Origin: Gemmatimonadota bacterium | GTDB taxonomy: Bacteria > Gemmatimonadota > Gemmatimonadetes > Longimicrobiales > Gaopeijiaceae | Direction of reading: 5' to 3' | DNA: 64,000 nucleotides | Assembly: GCA_022826565.1 (NCBI GenBank) | Contig: JAJDUP010000041.1 | Coordinates: forward strand, 91,307 to 155,306 | Shown here: in pieces, positions 12,113 through 21,850 of the stretch | How the letters are laid out: each line of letters starts with the position of its first letter | Position numbering within the stretch: position 1 is the stretch's first letter | The notes under the pieces: model-generated | The model's input: only the letters and a program-made list of their open reading frames with translations | The model's database searches: none | What the model was told of the DNA's origin: nothing | Position numbers and translations under genes: made by a program

Positions 12113-13021
12113 ATGAAGGACGGCCAGGGTGGTCCGTCAGGGCGGATCATCCTGGCCGACAATCTCCCGGTGCTGCGGGAGATGGACGCCAGGTCCGTCC
12201 ACCTCATTTACATCGATCCGCCCTTCAATACGGGGAAGGCGCAGCAGCGAACGCGTATTCGGGTCGACCGCGATGAGGACGGCGACCGCACGGGCTTTCA
12301 GGGCGCTCGCTACCGCTCCACCGTGATCGGCAGCTCCAGCTACGACGACCGCCACGACGACTACCTCGCCTTTCTGGCTCCGCGCCTTCGCGAGGCGCAC
12401 CGCGTCCTCGCGCCCACGGGGTCGCTCTTTTTTCACATAGACTACCGCGAGGCGCACTACTGCAAGATCCTGCTCGACGACGTCTTCGGGCGCGCGTCGT
12501 TCATGAACGAGATCATCTGGGCGTACGACTACGGGGCGCGTTCGAAGCGCAAGTGGCCGGCCAAGCACGAAGCGATCTTCTGGTACGCGAAGGATCCGGG
12601 CGCGTACACCTTCAACTTCGACGAGATGGACCGGATTCCGTACATGGCGCCCGGGCTGGTCGGGAAGGAGAAGGCCGCGCGCGGCAAGACGCCGACCGAT
12701 GTGTGGTGGCACACGATCGTCAGTCCCACCGGGGGCGAGAAGACGGGGTATCCTACGCAGAAGCCCCTTGGGGTGCTGGAACGTATCGTCAAGGTGCACT
12801 CGAACCCCGGAGACACCCTGCTCGACTTCTTCGCCGGCAGCGGGACGACGGGTGAAGCGGCGGCGCGCAACGGCAGGAACTACATTCTGGTGGATTCGAA
12901 TCCGGAAGCGGTGCGGGTGATGGCGGAGCGGCTGGGGGGGTACGGGGCGGTGAGGGCGACAGTTCCGGGCGGCAGCGATCGACCTCAACCGGAAGCGAGG
13001 ATTACGCAGGATGGCGACTGA
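12113..13021 (+). CDS. DNA methyltransferase, N4/N6 amino-methyltransferase family
   Basis: A 302-residue S-adenosylmethionine-dependent DNA methyltransferase of the PF01555 type. The catalytic motif IV is DPPFNTG (from residue 35) and the cofactor motif I, LLDFFAGSGTTGEAA, comes near the C-terminus, the IV-before-I order of the beta class. It methylates the exocyclic amine of adenine or cytosine; the target site cannot be read. No restriction endonuclease gene is adjacent, so it looks like an orphan methylase. The start follows GGGAG near 12108. Its 3' end overlaps the next gene by 11 bases. Confidence 0.88.
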   Translation: MKDGQGGPSGRIILADNLPVLREMDARSVHLIYIDPPFNTGKAQQRTRIRVDRDEDGDRTGFQGARYRSTVIGSSSYDDRHDDYLAFLAPRLREAHRVLAPTGSLFFHIDYREAHYCKILLDDVFGRASFMNEIIWAYDYGARSKRKWPAKHEAIFWYAKDPGAYTFNFDEMDRIPYMAPGLVGKEKAARGKTPTDVWWHTIVSPTGGEKTGYPTQKPLGVLERIVKVHSNPGDTLLDFFAGSGTTGEAAARNGRNYILVDSNPEAVRVMAERLGGYGAVRATVPGGSDRPQPEARITQDGD

Positions 13022-13655
13022 ACCTCAGACTGGTTTCCGCGACCCGACCGGGCTCACTCGGTGGGCCAGGGGATCCCTCTACGCATATCTGGCTCTTTCG
13101 CTCATCGCGGCATGGCCCGATGTCCGTGACCTCTTGGGCCTGGGGGGGCAGGAATACGCCACCGCGCTTGCGTTCGCAGTCCTGCGCGGCCTTGCGATGA
13201 TCGCCGTGATCCTCGCCAACGCAAGCTTTGTGCTCACCTGGATTCATCGCGCCAATCACAATGCCAGGCATCTGGGCGCCGACGGTATGAGGTACACGCC
13301 CGGGTGGGCCGTGGGTTGGTACTTCGTGCCGATCGCGTGGTTCTGGAAGCCCTACCAGGCCATGAAGGAGATCTGGAAGGCCAGCGCCGATCCGGCCGAT
13401 TGGGGGCGACAAGACGTGTCCCCACTGTTGCTCTGGTGGTGGATCCTGTGGATTGTACCGTTCTGGGGAGTGTCGCTGGTGGACTGGGCGGTGGGCCGCA
13501 ATCTCGGGGAGGCGCGCACGCAGACGCTGGAAGCGACGACGAGCGTCGTGAGCAGCGTGCTGGACATACCGTTGGTACTCGTCCTGCTGGCCATCATGGG
13601 GACGGTGAACCGAATGCAGATGGCGCATCACCAGGAGCAGGCAGGGGCAAACTGA
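13011..13655 (+). CDS. DUF4328 membrane protein, first of a tandem pair
   Basis: A 214-residue integral membrane protein with about four hydrophobic segments. The family hallmark is visible: RANHNARHLG followed by TPGWAVGWYFVPIAWFWKPY and QAMKEIW. DUF4328 proteins have no established biochemical role. The gene overlaps the methyltransferase gene, so the two are probably co-expressed, and a paralog follows 82 bases later. Confidence 0.85.
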   Translation: MATEPQTGFRDPTGLTRWARGSLYAYLALSLIAAWPDVRDLLGLGGQEYATALAFAVLRGLAMIAVILANASFVLTWIHRANHNARHLGADGMRYTPGWAVGWYFVPIAWFWKPYQAMKEIWKASADPADWGRQDVSPLLLWWWILWIVPFWGVSLVDWAVGRNLGEARTQTLEATTSVVSSVLDIPLVLVLLAIMGTVNRMQMAHHQEQAGAN

Positions 13656-13737
13656 AGATCGGCCCCTCCGGACACAGCTCCGCCTCTGTCCCGCAGCTTG
13701 CAGGGTGGAACTTGAAAATCGGCACGGGAGGATTGGC

Positions 13738-14400
13738 ATGGAGACCCAATCGACTGCAAGCGCACAACGGGATCGCTTCAGGGACCCGACGGCGCTCGTG
13801 AATGGCACACGCGGCTTTCTTTGCGCCTACGCCGCCGTGAGCGCGTTCCTCGTGTGGACCCATGCGACGGAGTACCGCGCGCTGGTGCGTGGTGACGCTG
13901 TTGCCTTGCCACCGCTTTGGATGATACCGATCGTCCTCGTGGTCACACTGGTGACTGGTGTGCTCGTGCTGACGTGGACCCACCGGGCGAGCTGCAACAT
14001 ACGTGCCTTGGGTGCGACCGGGTTGAAGTTCACGCCCGGATGGTCGGTCGGATGGTACTTCATCCCGATCGCCAACCTCTGGAAGCCCTTTCAGGCGATG
14101 ACGGAGACCTGGCGCGCCAGCGTCAATCCGCGTGAATGGCGCCGCCAGGCAGGATCAGCACTCCTTTGGTGCTGGTGGTCATTCTGGATCCTCAACTTCC
14201 TCGTTGTGAACGGTGTGGACTTGGCTGGGTGGACCGGCGACTTCGTGAACGACGGGAATCGTGAGGTTCTGGAATCCGCCTCCGACGCGATCAGTTTCGG
14301 ATTGCGGATTCCTGCCGCCCTGTTTCTCGCTGCCATGATCGGGAGAGTGCACCGAATGCAGATGAAGCACTACACAAGGCAGGTCGCCGCCGGTGCCTGA
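13738..14400 (+). CDS. DUF4328 membrane protein, second of a tandem pair
   Basis: A 220-residue paralog of the preceding protein, aligning over most of its length (RASCNIRALG, TPGWSVGWYFIPIANLWKPF, QAMTETWRASVNP, and the C-terminal RVHRMQMKH matching VNRMQMAHH). About four transmembrane segments. The ATG is chosen from GGGAGG at 13727-13732, six bases upstream; an earlier in-frame ATG at 13705 lacks such a site. The pair arose by tandem duplication but is well diverged. Function unknown. Confidence 0.85.
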   Translation: METQSTASAQRDRFRDPTALVNGTRGFLCAYAAVSAFLVWTHATEYRALVRGDAVALPPLWMIPIVLVVTLVTGVLVLTWTHRASCNIRALGATGLKFTPGWSVGWYFIPIANLWKPFQAMTETWRASVNPREWRRQAGSALLWCWWSFWILNFLVVNGVDLAGWTGDFVNDGNREVLESASDAISFGLRIPAALFLAAMIGRVHRMQMKHYTRQVAAGA

Positions 14401-14445
14401 CGGGGCCGACGCGCGGGTGCGTGTGCTCGGCGCTCAGCCTGCGCC

Positions 14446-14769
14446 TCAACCCTCCGGCCGCAGTTCCACCGCCGTCCCGTAGCACATCATCTCGGCCGCG
14501 TTGCGGCTGACTTCGGCCGACTGGAAGCGCACCGCCAGGATTCCGTTGGCGCCCAGGGTCTCGGCCTCGACGATCATCCGGTCCACTGCCTGCTCGCGGA
14601 CTTCGGCCAGGAGCTTCGTGTACTCCGGCACCTCCCCGCCGGCCAGGTTGCGAAGGCTCGCCATCAGGTCCAGGCCCACGTGGCGGACCCGGACCGAGCT
14701 GCCCCGGACCATTCCCAGTGTGCGCACCACACGGTACCCGGCAACGTTCTCTCTCGTGACAATGATCAT
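14446..14769 (-). CDS. YbjQ/UPF0145 family protein
   Basis: A 107-residue small cytoplasmic protein of the YbjQ family (pentameric alpha/beta proteins, sometimes annotated heavy-metal-binding). Conserved features are the start MIIVTRENVAGYRVV, the helix EYTKLLAEVREQAVDRM, GANGILAVRF, and the final strand MMCYGTAVEL. The ATG overlaps the stop of the anti-sigma-like gene by four bases, making it the third gene of the sigma operon. Role unknown. Confidence 0.85.
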   Translation of the reverse strand: MIIVTRENVAGYRVVRTLGMVRGSSVRVRHVGLDLMASLRNLAGGEVPEYTKLLAEVREQAVDRMIVEAETLGANGILAVRFQSAEVSRNAAEMMCYGTAVELRPEG

Positions 14770-15197
14770 CGGTGGACGTTCCGGTAAGGGTCGGTTCCAT
14801 ACTCCTTGTAGCGGTCCCAGATGACGTGCGCGAGCAAAACCAGGATTCCGATCGCGACGCCGCCGGTGGCCAGCTTCACCACGATGGCCGACGGCGACCT
14901 GACGAAGGCCCAGGCGCCGTAGCCCAGCCACGCGACTACCCCGGTCGTGGTCAGAATCCAGCCGATGGGCATCGTGATCCGGGTTCTGATTCGACGCCAC
15001 ACCGAGACGTCGCCGTGCGCGAGCGACAGATCCTGGAGGTTCTCCTTCATGGAGCGGAACAGCGCGACCTCCCGGCGCAGTTCGCTCGAGGTCTCCAGGA
15101 CACGCTCCACCGCCGCCCTCTCGGCGGGCGATACCTCGCCGTCGAGAAAGCGCATCAGGTCCTCCTGACTGACCCTTGCCGGAATGTTCTTGTTCAT
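14766..15197 (-). CDS. Putative anti-sigma factor with two transmembrane segments
   Basis: A 143-residue protein coupled by a 4-base overlap to the upstream ECF sigma gene. The N-terminal 65 residues are helical and acidic and resemble the sigma-binding part of anti-sigma factors (QEDLMRFLDGEVSPAERAAVERVL), but there is no zinc-binding HxxxCxxC. Two hydrophobic segments follow (about 75-100 and 107-125). The neighbourhood and topology suggest that it holds the sigma factor at the membrane until a signal releases it; the signal is unknown. Confidence 0.7.
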   Translation of the reverse strand: MNKNIPARVSQEDLMRFLDGEVSPAERAAVERVLETSSELRREVALFRSMKENLQDLSLAHGDVSVWRRIRTRITMPIGWILTTTGVVAWLGYGAWAFVRSPSAIVVKLATGGVAIGILVLLAHVIWDRYKEYGTDPYRNVHR

Positions 15198-15844
15198 GGG
15201 CTGTTCCCTGTTTTGCGCAGCACCGTCGCCAGCGCCCGCCGCGCGTGGAAGAGGCGGCTCGCCACCGTTCCTTCCGGAATGTCCAATATCCTTGCGATCT
15301 CGCCGTAGCGAAATCCCTCGATTTCCTTCAGTACGAGGATCTCGCGGTGATCTTCACCGAGCTGCTCCAGCGCCTTCCAGATCCGCTCCCTGGCCGCCTT
15401 CTTCTCATGGATCCGCGCCGGGCTCTGCTCCGGATCGGACGGTCTCATTTCCAGACGTTCGTCCAGCGCTTCCAGCCGGAACCGGACCTGGCGCTTCCTG
15501 AGGGCGTCCCGGCACTGGTTGCGGAGGATCTGGAAGAACCAGGGGCTGAACGACCGCTTCAGGTCGAAGCTGCGGAGCGAGCGCCACGCCTTGATGAACG
15601 CGTCCTGAAGGGCGTCCGTCGCGTCGTCCTGGTTGCCCATCATTCCGAGGGCCACGCGCATTCCCGGACGCTCGTAGGCTCTTACTATGGGTTCGAAGAA
15701 TCTTGCATTGCCCGCCTGACATTTCCGCAGGAGTTCCCTTTCCACGTCAGGTAGCAAGCTGCCTCCCGGTTGGGGTAGCACAGTTTTGTCGCAGTACGCA
15801 CGCGGGCGCCGAATCATTCTAACGGCTTGCCGGCCCGAAGCCAT
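15194..15844 (-). CDS. ECF RNA polymerase sigma factor
   Basis: A 216-residue sigma-70 family factor of the extracytoplasmic function type. Region 2 contains DDATDALQDAFIKAWRSL and the -10 recognition helix (WFFQILRNQCRDALR); region 4 has YGEIARILDIPEGTVASRLF as the helix-turn-helix. The first 25-30 residues precede region 2 and may not all be translated. It leads the operon sigma, anti-sigma, YbjQ, and is divergent from the TPR gene at 15995, which may be one of its targets (inference). Confidence 0.9.
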   Translation of the reverse strand: MASGRQAVRMIRRPRAYCDKTVLPQPGGSLLPDVERELLRKCQAGNARFFEPIVRAYERPGMRVALGMMGNQDDATDALQDAFIKAWRSLRSFDLKRSFSPWFFQILRNQCRDALRKRQVRFRLEALDERLEMRPSDPEQSPARIHEKKAARERIWKALEQLGEDHREILVLKEIEGFRYGEIARILDIPEGTVASRLFHARRALATVLRKTGNSP

Positions 15845-15994
15845 TCATGCAGCGCCTCTCGGGACATCAGCATACTTGAATGTGACGCCCGGCGACGCTC
15901 TCTGACGCAACCGGGGGACTGGCGGGTTACCCGGCCAGGGCACACCTTTTTCGGGAATCGACCAACAGCAACAACCCAAACGGACAGCTTTGCC

Positions 15995-17626
15995 ATGGAA
16001 CCCGCTTGTACACGGCTCTGCCGCGCAATCATTGCAGCCGCGATGATCTCCCCGCTCGCCGCCATCGCCCCTGAACCATCTGCCGCGCAGGACGTGGACT
16101 ATCCGGCCGGTTTCGACGAAGAGGCGACGTACTACCCCGAGGCACTCGGACCGCTGACCCGGCCGATCTCGACGAAGTCGCTGCGCGCGCAGCAGTTCTT
16201 CGACCAGGGCGTCCAGATGATGTACGCGTTCACGCCGCTGCGGGCGGCACGTTCCTTCCGTCAGGCCCAGCGCGAAGATCCGAACTGCGCGATGTGCTTC
16301 TGGGGCGAAGCGTGGGCCTGGGGACCGTACCTGAACGGCGGGATGGGGCCCGATGACGCACCGCGTGCGCACGAAAACATCATGAAGGCGAAGAAGCTGG
16401 CCGGGGAGCACGCCAACGCAGTCGAGCGCGCGCTGATCGAGGCGATGGCGGTGCGGTATGCGCCCGAGCACGACGCGGACGAGCGCAAGCAGCTCGACTC
16501 GGCCTACGCACGTGCGATGGCCGACGTGTACGAGCGGTTCCCCGACGACCTCGACGTCGGAACGCTGTACGGTGAGTCGCTGATGCTGCTCGAGCCCCGG
16601 CGCGGCCGTTGGGATATCGAGAAGCCGGCGGTGCAGAAGATCCACGGGATCCTGGAAGGCGTCCTGGCGCTGAGCATCGAGCATCCGGGCGCCTGCCACC
16701 TGTACGTGCACGCAACCGAACCCACGATCAAGCCGGAGAAGGCGGAGGGGTGCGCCGACCATCTGGGCGCGGCGATCCCCGGCGCGAGTCATATCCAGCA
16801 CATGCCTTCGCACACCTACAACCGGGTCGGGCGCTGGGGCGACGCCGTCAGGGGCAATCTCGCCGCCTGGCACTCCGATCAGCGCGCGGAGGAGGACCTT
16901 GCGTGGGCCATCTACCCTTCTCACAACCTCCACATGCTGCTCTTCGCGGCATCGATGGACGGGCAGGGCGCGATCGCGATCCAGGCCGCGAAGGACTACG
17001 GCAAGATCGTACCCAGCGGGAACTTCTACGAGGCGATGACGCTGCTCCGCTTCGGGCGTTTCGACGAGATTCTGGCGCTGGAAGACCCGCCCGAGAGCGC
17101 CATTCAACGTGGATTCTGGGACTTCGCGCGCGGCTACGCCTACCTTCGGCACGATGAGCCGGGACGCGCTTCCGTCTATCTCGAAAGGGTGCGGCGCGCG
17201 GCCGAGAAAACGCCCGCAAGCGAGTCCTTCCGTGGCCATTCGGCCGCAGATCTGCTGGGCGTGGTCGCCGGGATCCTCGAAGGGGAGATCCTGCGCCAGG
17301 AGGGCGACAACGACGCGGCGGTCGAGGTGCTTGAGGCGGCCATCGTCGTCGAGGACGGCCTGCGCTACGACGAACCGGAGCCGCTCAACTTCTCCGCCAG
17401 GCACTGGCTGGGTGACCTGCTGCTGGAGCTGGAACGCTACGCGGACGCCGTGCCTGTCTTCGAGGCCGCGCTCGAGGATCATCCCATGAACGGGTGGTCG
17501 CTGTACGGGTTGGAGGCCGCTCTGCGGGCCCTTGGCCGCACGGCCGAAGCCGAAGAGGTGCACGGTCGGTTCCAGGATGCGTGGGCACGATCGGACACCT
17601 GGATCCGGGGACCGGTGTTCGACTAA
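15995..17626 (+). CDS. Exported tetratricopeptide-repeat protein
   Basis: A 543-residue protein. The start at 15995 gives a signal peptide (about residues 1-31, ending SAAQ), preferred over upstream in-frame codons that would add a non-hydrophobic leader. The body is helical, with TPR-like units (QQFFDQGVQMMYAFTPLRAA near the N-terminus, then repeats to the C-terminus) and conserved-looking segments CAMCFWGEAWAWGP and HMPSHTYNRVGRW. These resemble a family of periplasmic TPR proteins of unknown role. No catalytic domain is visible. Confidence 0.7.
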   Translation: MEPACTRLCRAIIAAAMISPLAAIAPEPSAAQDVDYPAGFDEEATYYPEALGPLTRPISTKSLRAQQFFDQGVQMMYAFTPLRAARSFRQAQREDPNCAMCFWGEAWAWGPYLNGGMGPDDAPRAHENIMKAKKLAGEHANAVERALIEAMAVRYAPEHDADERKQLDSAYARAMADVYERFPDDLDVGTLYGESLMLLEPRRGRWDIEKPAVQKIHGILEGVLALSIEHPGACHLYVHATEPTIKPEKAEGCADHLGAAIPGASHIQHMPSHTYNRVGRWGDAVRGNLAAWHSDQRAEEDLAWAIYPSHNLHMLLFAASMDGQGAIAIQAAKDYGKIVPSGNFYEAMTLLRFGRFDEILALEDPPESAIQRGFWDFARGYAYLRHDEPGRASVYLERVRRAAEKTPASESFRGHSAADLLGVVAGILEGEILRQEGDNDAAVEVLEAAIVVEDGLRYDEPEPLNFSARHWLGDLLLELERYADAVPVFEAALEDHPMNGWSLYGLEAALRALGRTAEAEEVHGRFQDAWARSDTWIRGPVFD

Positions 17627-17795
17627 TCGTCGCCGGCTCCGGCAAAGGGAGCGGAAGGGAATCGCAGGCCGCTTGCTGCACACCCCATAAGTAGTTGCTT
17701 GGCAACCCTTTAGCGGTTGCGCACGGGGAACCCCGGAACCATGGATCCCCGCTTGACCCATGTGCGTATGTCAAGTAGCTTAGAAAGCTCTAAAC

Positions 17796-17814
17796 AATAA
17801 TCATTCTTATTATC
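17796..17814. promoter_or_regulatory. Fur-like box upstream of the suf operon
   Basis: An AT-rich block in an otherwise GC-rich stretch, 26 bases before the sufC start. On the minus strand it reads GATAATAAGAATGATTATT, matching the classical Fur box GATAATGATAATCATTATC at 15 of 19 positions. Iron-responsive control of suf genes by Fur-type repressors is well known elsewhere. The rest of the 17627-17839 gap shows no gene. Confidence 0.5.
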
Positions 17815-17839
17815 GAAAAACGGCGGGAGTCTTCAACGA

Positions 17840-18613
<774 letters not shown>

Positions 18614-18670
18614 CCGAAACCGACGTTCGGGCCGTCGCAGCCGACCTCGCCAGGCGAGAAGGAGAAGCTG

Positions 18671-20086
18671 ATGCCAACCAACGAAGTCATACAGGGACTG
18701 GGGCTGGACGACTACAAGTTCGGTTTCGTCACCGATTCCGAACCGGTCTTCCGCACGCGGCCCGGCCTCGACGCCGAGATCGTGCGGCAGATCTCCGCGC
18801 GCAAGGACGAGCCGGAGTGGATGCTCAAGCGTCGACTGAAGGCGCTCGGGATCTACGATGCGAAGCCGATGCCGGACTGGGGCGGCGATCTGTCCGAGCT
18901 GCAGGAGACCCTGGACCAGACCTATTTCTACGTGAAGCCCCAGGAGCAGATGGAGCGGTCCTGGGACGACGTGCCCGAGAACATCAAGCAGACCTTCGAG
19001 CGGCTGGGCATCCCCGAGGCCGAGCGGAAGCTCCTGGCGGGCGTGGGCGCGCAGTACGATTCCGAGATGGTCTACCACTCGCTGAAGGAGGAGTGGGAGT
19101 CGAAGGGCGTGATCTTCGATTCGATCGAGGACGGGCTCAGGAATCACCCGGAGCTCTTTCGGAAGCACTTCGGGACGGTGATCCCCGCAGCCGACAACAA
19201 GTTCGCCGCGCTGAACTCGGCGGTGTGGTCGGGCGGCTCGTTCGTCTACATCCCGCCGGGCGTGGAACTCGAGACGCCGCTGCAGGCGTACTTCCGGGTC
19301 AACCAGGAGCGGCTGGGCCAGTTCGAGCGCACGCTGATCATCGCGGACGAGGGGTCGCGGGCGCACTACATCGAAGGGTGCACGGCCCCGGTGTACTCGA
19401 CCGATTCGTTCCACTCGGGCGTGATCGAGATCATCGTCAACCGCGACGCCTTCTTCCGGTACACGACCATCCAGAACTGGTCCAACAACATGTACAACCT
19501 GGTCACCCAGCGGGCGCGTGTGCACCGGGGTGCCCACATGGAGTGGCTGGACGGCAACCTCGGCTCGAAGCTGACGATGAAGTACCCTTCCTGCTACCTC
19601 ATGGAGGAGGGCGCGCACGGCGAGATCATGTCGATCGCCTACGCCGGTGACGGGCAGCACCAGGACACGGGCGGCAAGGTGATCCACGTGGCGCCGAACA
19701 CGTCCTCGAGCATCGTCTCGAAGTCGATTTCGAAGGGGACGGGCCGTTCGTCCTACCGGGGGCTGTGCAAGGTGTACGACGGCGCGACGAACGCGAAGTC
19801 GAACGTCGAGTGCGACGCGCTGCTCATCAACGAGACGTCCCGAACCGACACCTTTCCCTACATCGAGATCGACGAGCGGAGCGCTTCGGTGGGACACGAG
19901 GCGACGGTTTCGAAGGTCGGCGATGAGCAGCTCTTCTACCTGATGAGCCGCGGGATGGACGAGGCCGAGGCGATGGCGCTGATCGTGCGCGGATTCATCG
20001 AACCGATCGCCAAGGAGCTGCCGCTCGAGTACGCGGTCGAGTTGAACCGGCTGATCGAGCTCGAAATGGAAGGGAGCGTCGGGTGA
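18671..20086 (+). CDS. sufB: Fe-S cluster assembly scaffold SufB
   Basis: A 471-residue SufB, the subunit on which the nascent Fe-S cluster is built within SufBC2D. Typical segments are [35 protein letters not shown], the Cys-containing [10 protein letters not shown], and the C-terminal [19 protein letters not shown]. An AGGCGAGAAGGAG stretch precedes the ATG. Its stop overlaps the sufD GTG start (GTGA), so SufB and SufD are translationally coupled. Confidence 0.97.
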   Translation: MPTNEVIQGLGLDDYKFGFVTDSEPVFRTRPGLDAEIVRQISARKDEPEWMLKRRLKALGIYDAKPMPDWGGDLSELQETLDQTYFYVKPQEQMERSWDDVPENIKQTFERLGIPEAERKLLAGVGAQYDSEMVYHSLKEEWESKGVIFDSIEDGLRNHPELFRKHFGTVIPAADNKFAALNSAVWSGGSFVYIPPGVELETPLQAYFRVNQERLGQFERTLIIADEGSRAHYIEGCTAPVYSTDSFHSGVIEIIVNRDAFFRYTTIQNWSNNMYNLVTQRARVHRGAHMEWLDGNLGSKLTMKYPSCYLMEEGAHGEIMSIAYAGDGQHQDTGGKVIHVAPNTSSSIVSKSISKGTGRSSYRGLCKVYDGATNAKSNVECDALLINETSRTDTFPYIEIDERSASVGHEATVSKVGDEQLFYLMSRGMDEAEAMALIVRGFIEPIAKELPLEYAVELNRLIELEMEGSVG

Positions 20087-21441
20087 GCCGGGTTGTGACT
20101 GAGCCCGAGAAGCCGCGCCTGGCCTTCGGGACCGGGGTGGTGCCGAGGGCGGGGGCCGTCGATCCGGATTGGCTTCGGGTGCGGCGGGCGAAGGCATGGG
20201 ATGTCTACCTCGACACGCCACTGCCCTCCACGCGCTCCGAGGAATGGCGCTATACGGACCTGTCGCGGATGCTGCCGCTGGACGCGCTGGTCCCCGCGAA
20301 TGCCAGCCTGGCGGTCCCGGCGATGGCGAACGGCGACGGAACGGTGCCCGAGCCCCTGCGCCGCGCGATGGCCCTGGACCGCCACAGCGCGGGCAGAATC
20401 GTCGACGTCGACGGGGCCATCGTGGCGGTCGAGCTCGACGAGTCCCTGGCCCGTCAGGGAGTGGTGCTGAAGTCGCTCCGCCAGGCCGCACGCGACGGCG
20501 ATCCTCTGGTGGAGTCGCTGCTGGCGACAAAGGCCGTACCGGCGTCCGAGGGGAAGTTCCCGGCGCTGAACGCGGCCCTGTGGACGGACGGGGTCTTCCT
20601 CAGGGTTCCGGCGAATGTCCACCTCGACGGGCCCATCCGGCTGAGCCGGTGGGTTTCGCATTCGGGAAGCGCGACTTTCACCCGTATCCTCATTGTGGCG
20701 GAGAACCACAGCCAGGTCTCTTTTGTGGACGAGTGCCTGTCCCCGGACTTCGAGTCACCCACCCTGGTCAACACCGCAGTGGAGCTGTTTTCACGCGCGG
20801 GCGCCCAGATTCAGTACGTGTCGCTGCAACGGATGGGAAAGGGCGGGTTCTACCTCGCAAACCAGCGCACGCTGGCGGAGCGCGACTCCACCCTCGACAC
20901 CCTCAACGTCGCCCTCGGCGGCTCGGTGGGCCGGGTCGACCTCAACGCGCGGCTGCTGGGGCCCGGGGCCAACAGCGACATGCTGGGCCTCTACTTCGGC
21001 GACCACGACCAGCACTTCGACTTCAACACCAGCCAGGATCACGTGGCGCCGCACGCCCACAGCGACCTCCTGTACAAGGGAGCGCTCGACGATTCCGCGC
21101 GGGGCGTCTTTCGCGGGATCATCCGGGTGCATGAGGGCGCCCAGGGAACGGACGCGTATCAGACCAACCGGAATCTGATCCTGTCGGACAGGGCGGTTGC
21201 CACATCGCTTCCCAACCTGGAAATCGGCGCGGACGACGTGCGATGTTCGCACGGAGCCACGGTGGGCCAGCTGGACGCGGAGTCGCTCTTCTATCTCATG
21301 AGCCGGGGGCTGAACCGCGAACAGGCGGAACGGCTCGTCGTTCTGGGATTCCTGGGCGAGGTCCTTTCGCGGCTGCCGCTGGGCGGGGTCACGGAGAAGG
21401 TGACCAGGGCGATCGAAGCCAAGCTGGGGAATGTCAGGTAG
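20083..21441 (+). CDS. sufD: Fe-S cluster assembly protein SufD
   Basis: A 452-residue SufD, paralogous to SufB in its beta-helix core and partner of SufB and SufC in the scaffold complex. It starts with GTG inside the sufB stop. Recognisable parts are the N-terminal [13 protein letters not shown] segment, [19 protein letters not shown], and the C-terminal [22 protein letters not shown]. Length and order are normal for the family. Confidence 0.95.
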   Translation: MSRVVTEPEKPRLAFGTGVVPRAGAVDPDWLRVRRAKAWDVYLDTPLPSTRSEEWRYTDLSRMLPLDALVPANASLAVPAMANGDGTVPEPLRRAMALDRHSAGRIVDVDGAIVAVELDESLARQGVVLKSLRQAARDGDPLVESLLATKAVPASEGKFPALNAALWTDGVFLRVPANVHLDGPIRLSRWVSHSGSATFTRILIVAENHSQVSFVDECLSPDFESPTLVNTAVELFSRAGAQIQYVSLQRMGKGGFYLANQRTLAERDSTLDTLNVALGGSVGRVDLNARLLGPGANSDMLGLYFGDHDQHFDFNTSQDHVAPHAHSDLLYKGALDDSARGVFRGIIRVHEGAQGTDAYQTNRNLILSDRAVATSLPNLEIGADDVRCSHGATVGQLDAESLFYLMSRGLNREQAERLVVLGFLGEVLSRLPLGGVTEKVTRAIEAKLGNVR

Positions 21442-21450
21442 GGGCCGGAC

Positions 21451-21789
21451 ATGCTGAAGAGGAAATCGGCCGCGGCCGCACCCCGGTGGACGGAAGTCGC
21501 GGCGGCGGACGACGTGCCGGTCGACCACCTCAAGGCCGTGCAGACCGAACGGGGACCGGTTGTGCTCGCGAATCATGAAGGCACCATCTACGCCCTCGAG
21601 GATCGGTGTTCGCACCAGGACTACCCCCTTTCCGCGGGCGAGTTGGAGGACGGCCAGCTCGAGTGCTCGTTTCACGGCGCCAGATTCGACGTGTGTACCG
21701 GGCGGGCTACGCAGCTCCCCGCGATTGCACCCGTGCGCACGTTCGACGTCGAGGTGCGGGATGGCGCGGTCTACATTCTTTTGGACTAG
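21451..21789 (+). CDS. Rieske [2Fe-2S] ferredoxin-like protein
   Basis: A 112-residue small Rieske protein. Cluster ligands are visible as CSH (Cys53, His55) and CSFH (Cys72, His75), the C-x-H ... C-x2-H pattern. It resembles the ferredoxin components of non-heme iron dioxygenases but no oxygenase gene is near. It lies between sufD and sufS, 9 bases after sufD, so it is probably made with the Suf machinery and may supply electrons or be a client protein (inference). Confidence 0.92.
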   Translation: MLKRKSAAAAPRWTEVAAADDVPVDHLKAVQTERGPVVLANHEGTIYALEDRCSHQDYPLSAGELEDGQLECSFHGARFDVCTGRATQLPAIAPVRTFDVEVRDGAVYILLD

Positions 21790-21850
21790 ACAGCCCGTGG
21801 ACAAAACCCCCGCGGTTTCATCCATAGCCTGCCAGGGAAAGGGCACACGC

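Noticed and set aside
12113..13021. DNA methyltransferase as part of a restriction-modification system
   Set aside because: No endonuclease or specificity subunit is adjacent on either side; the neighbours are an amidohydrolase and DUF4328 membrane proteins.
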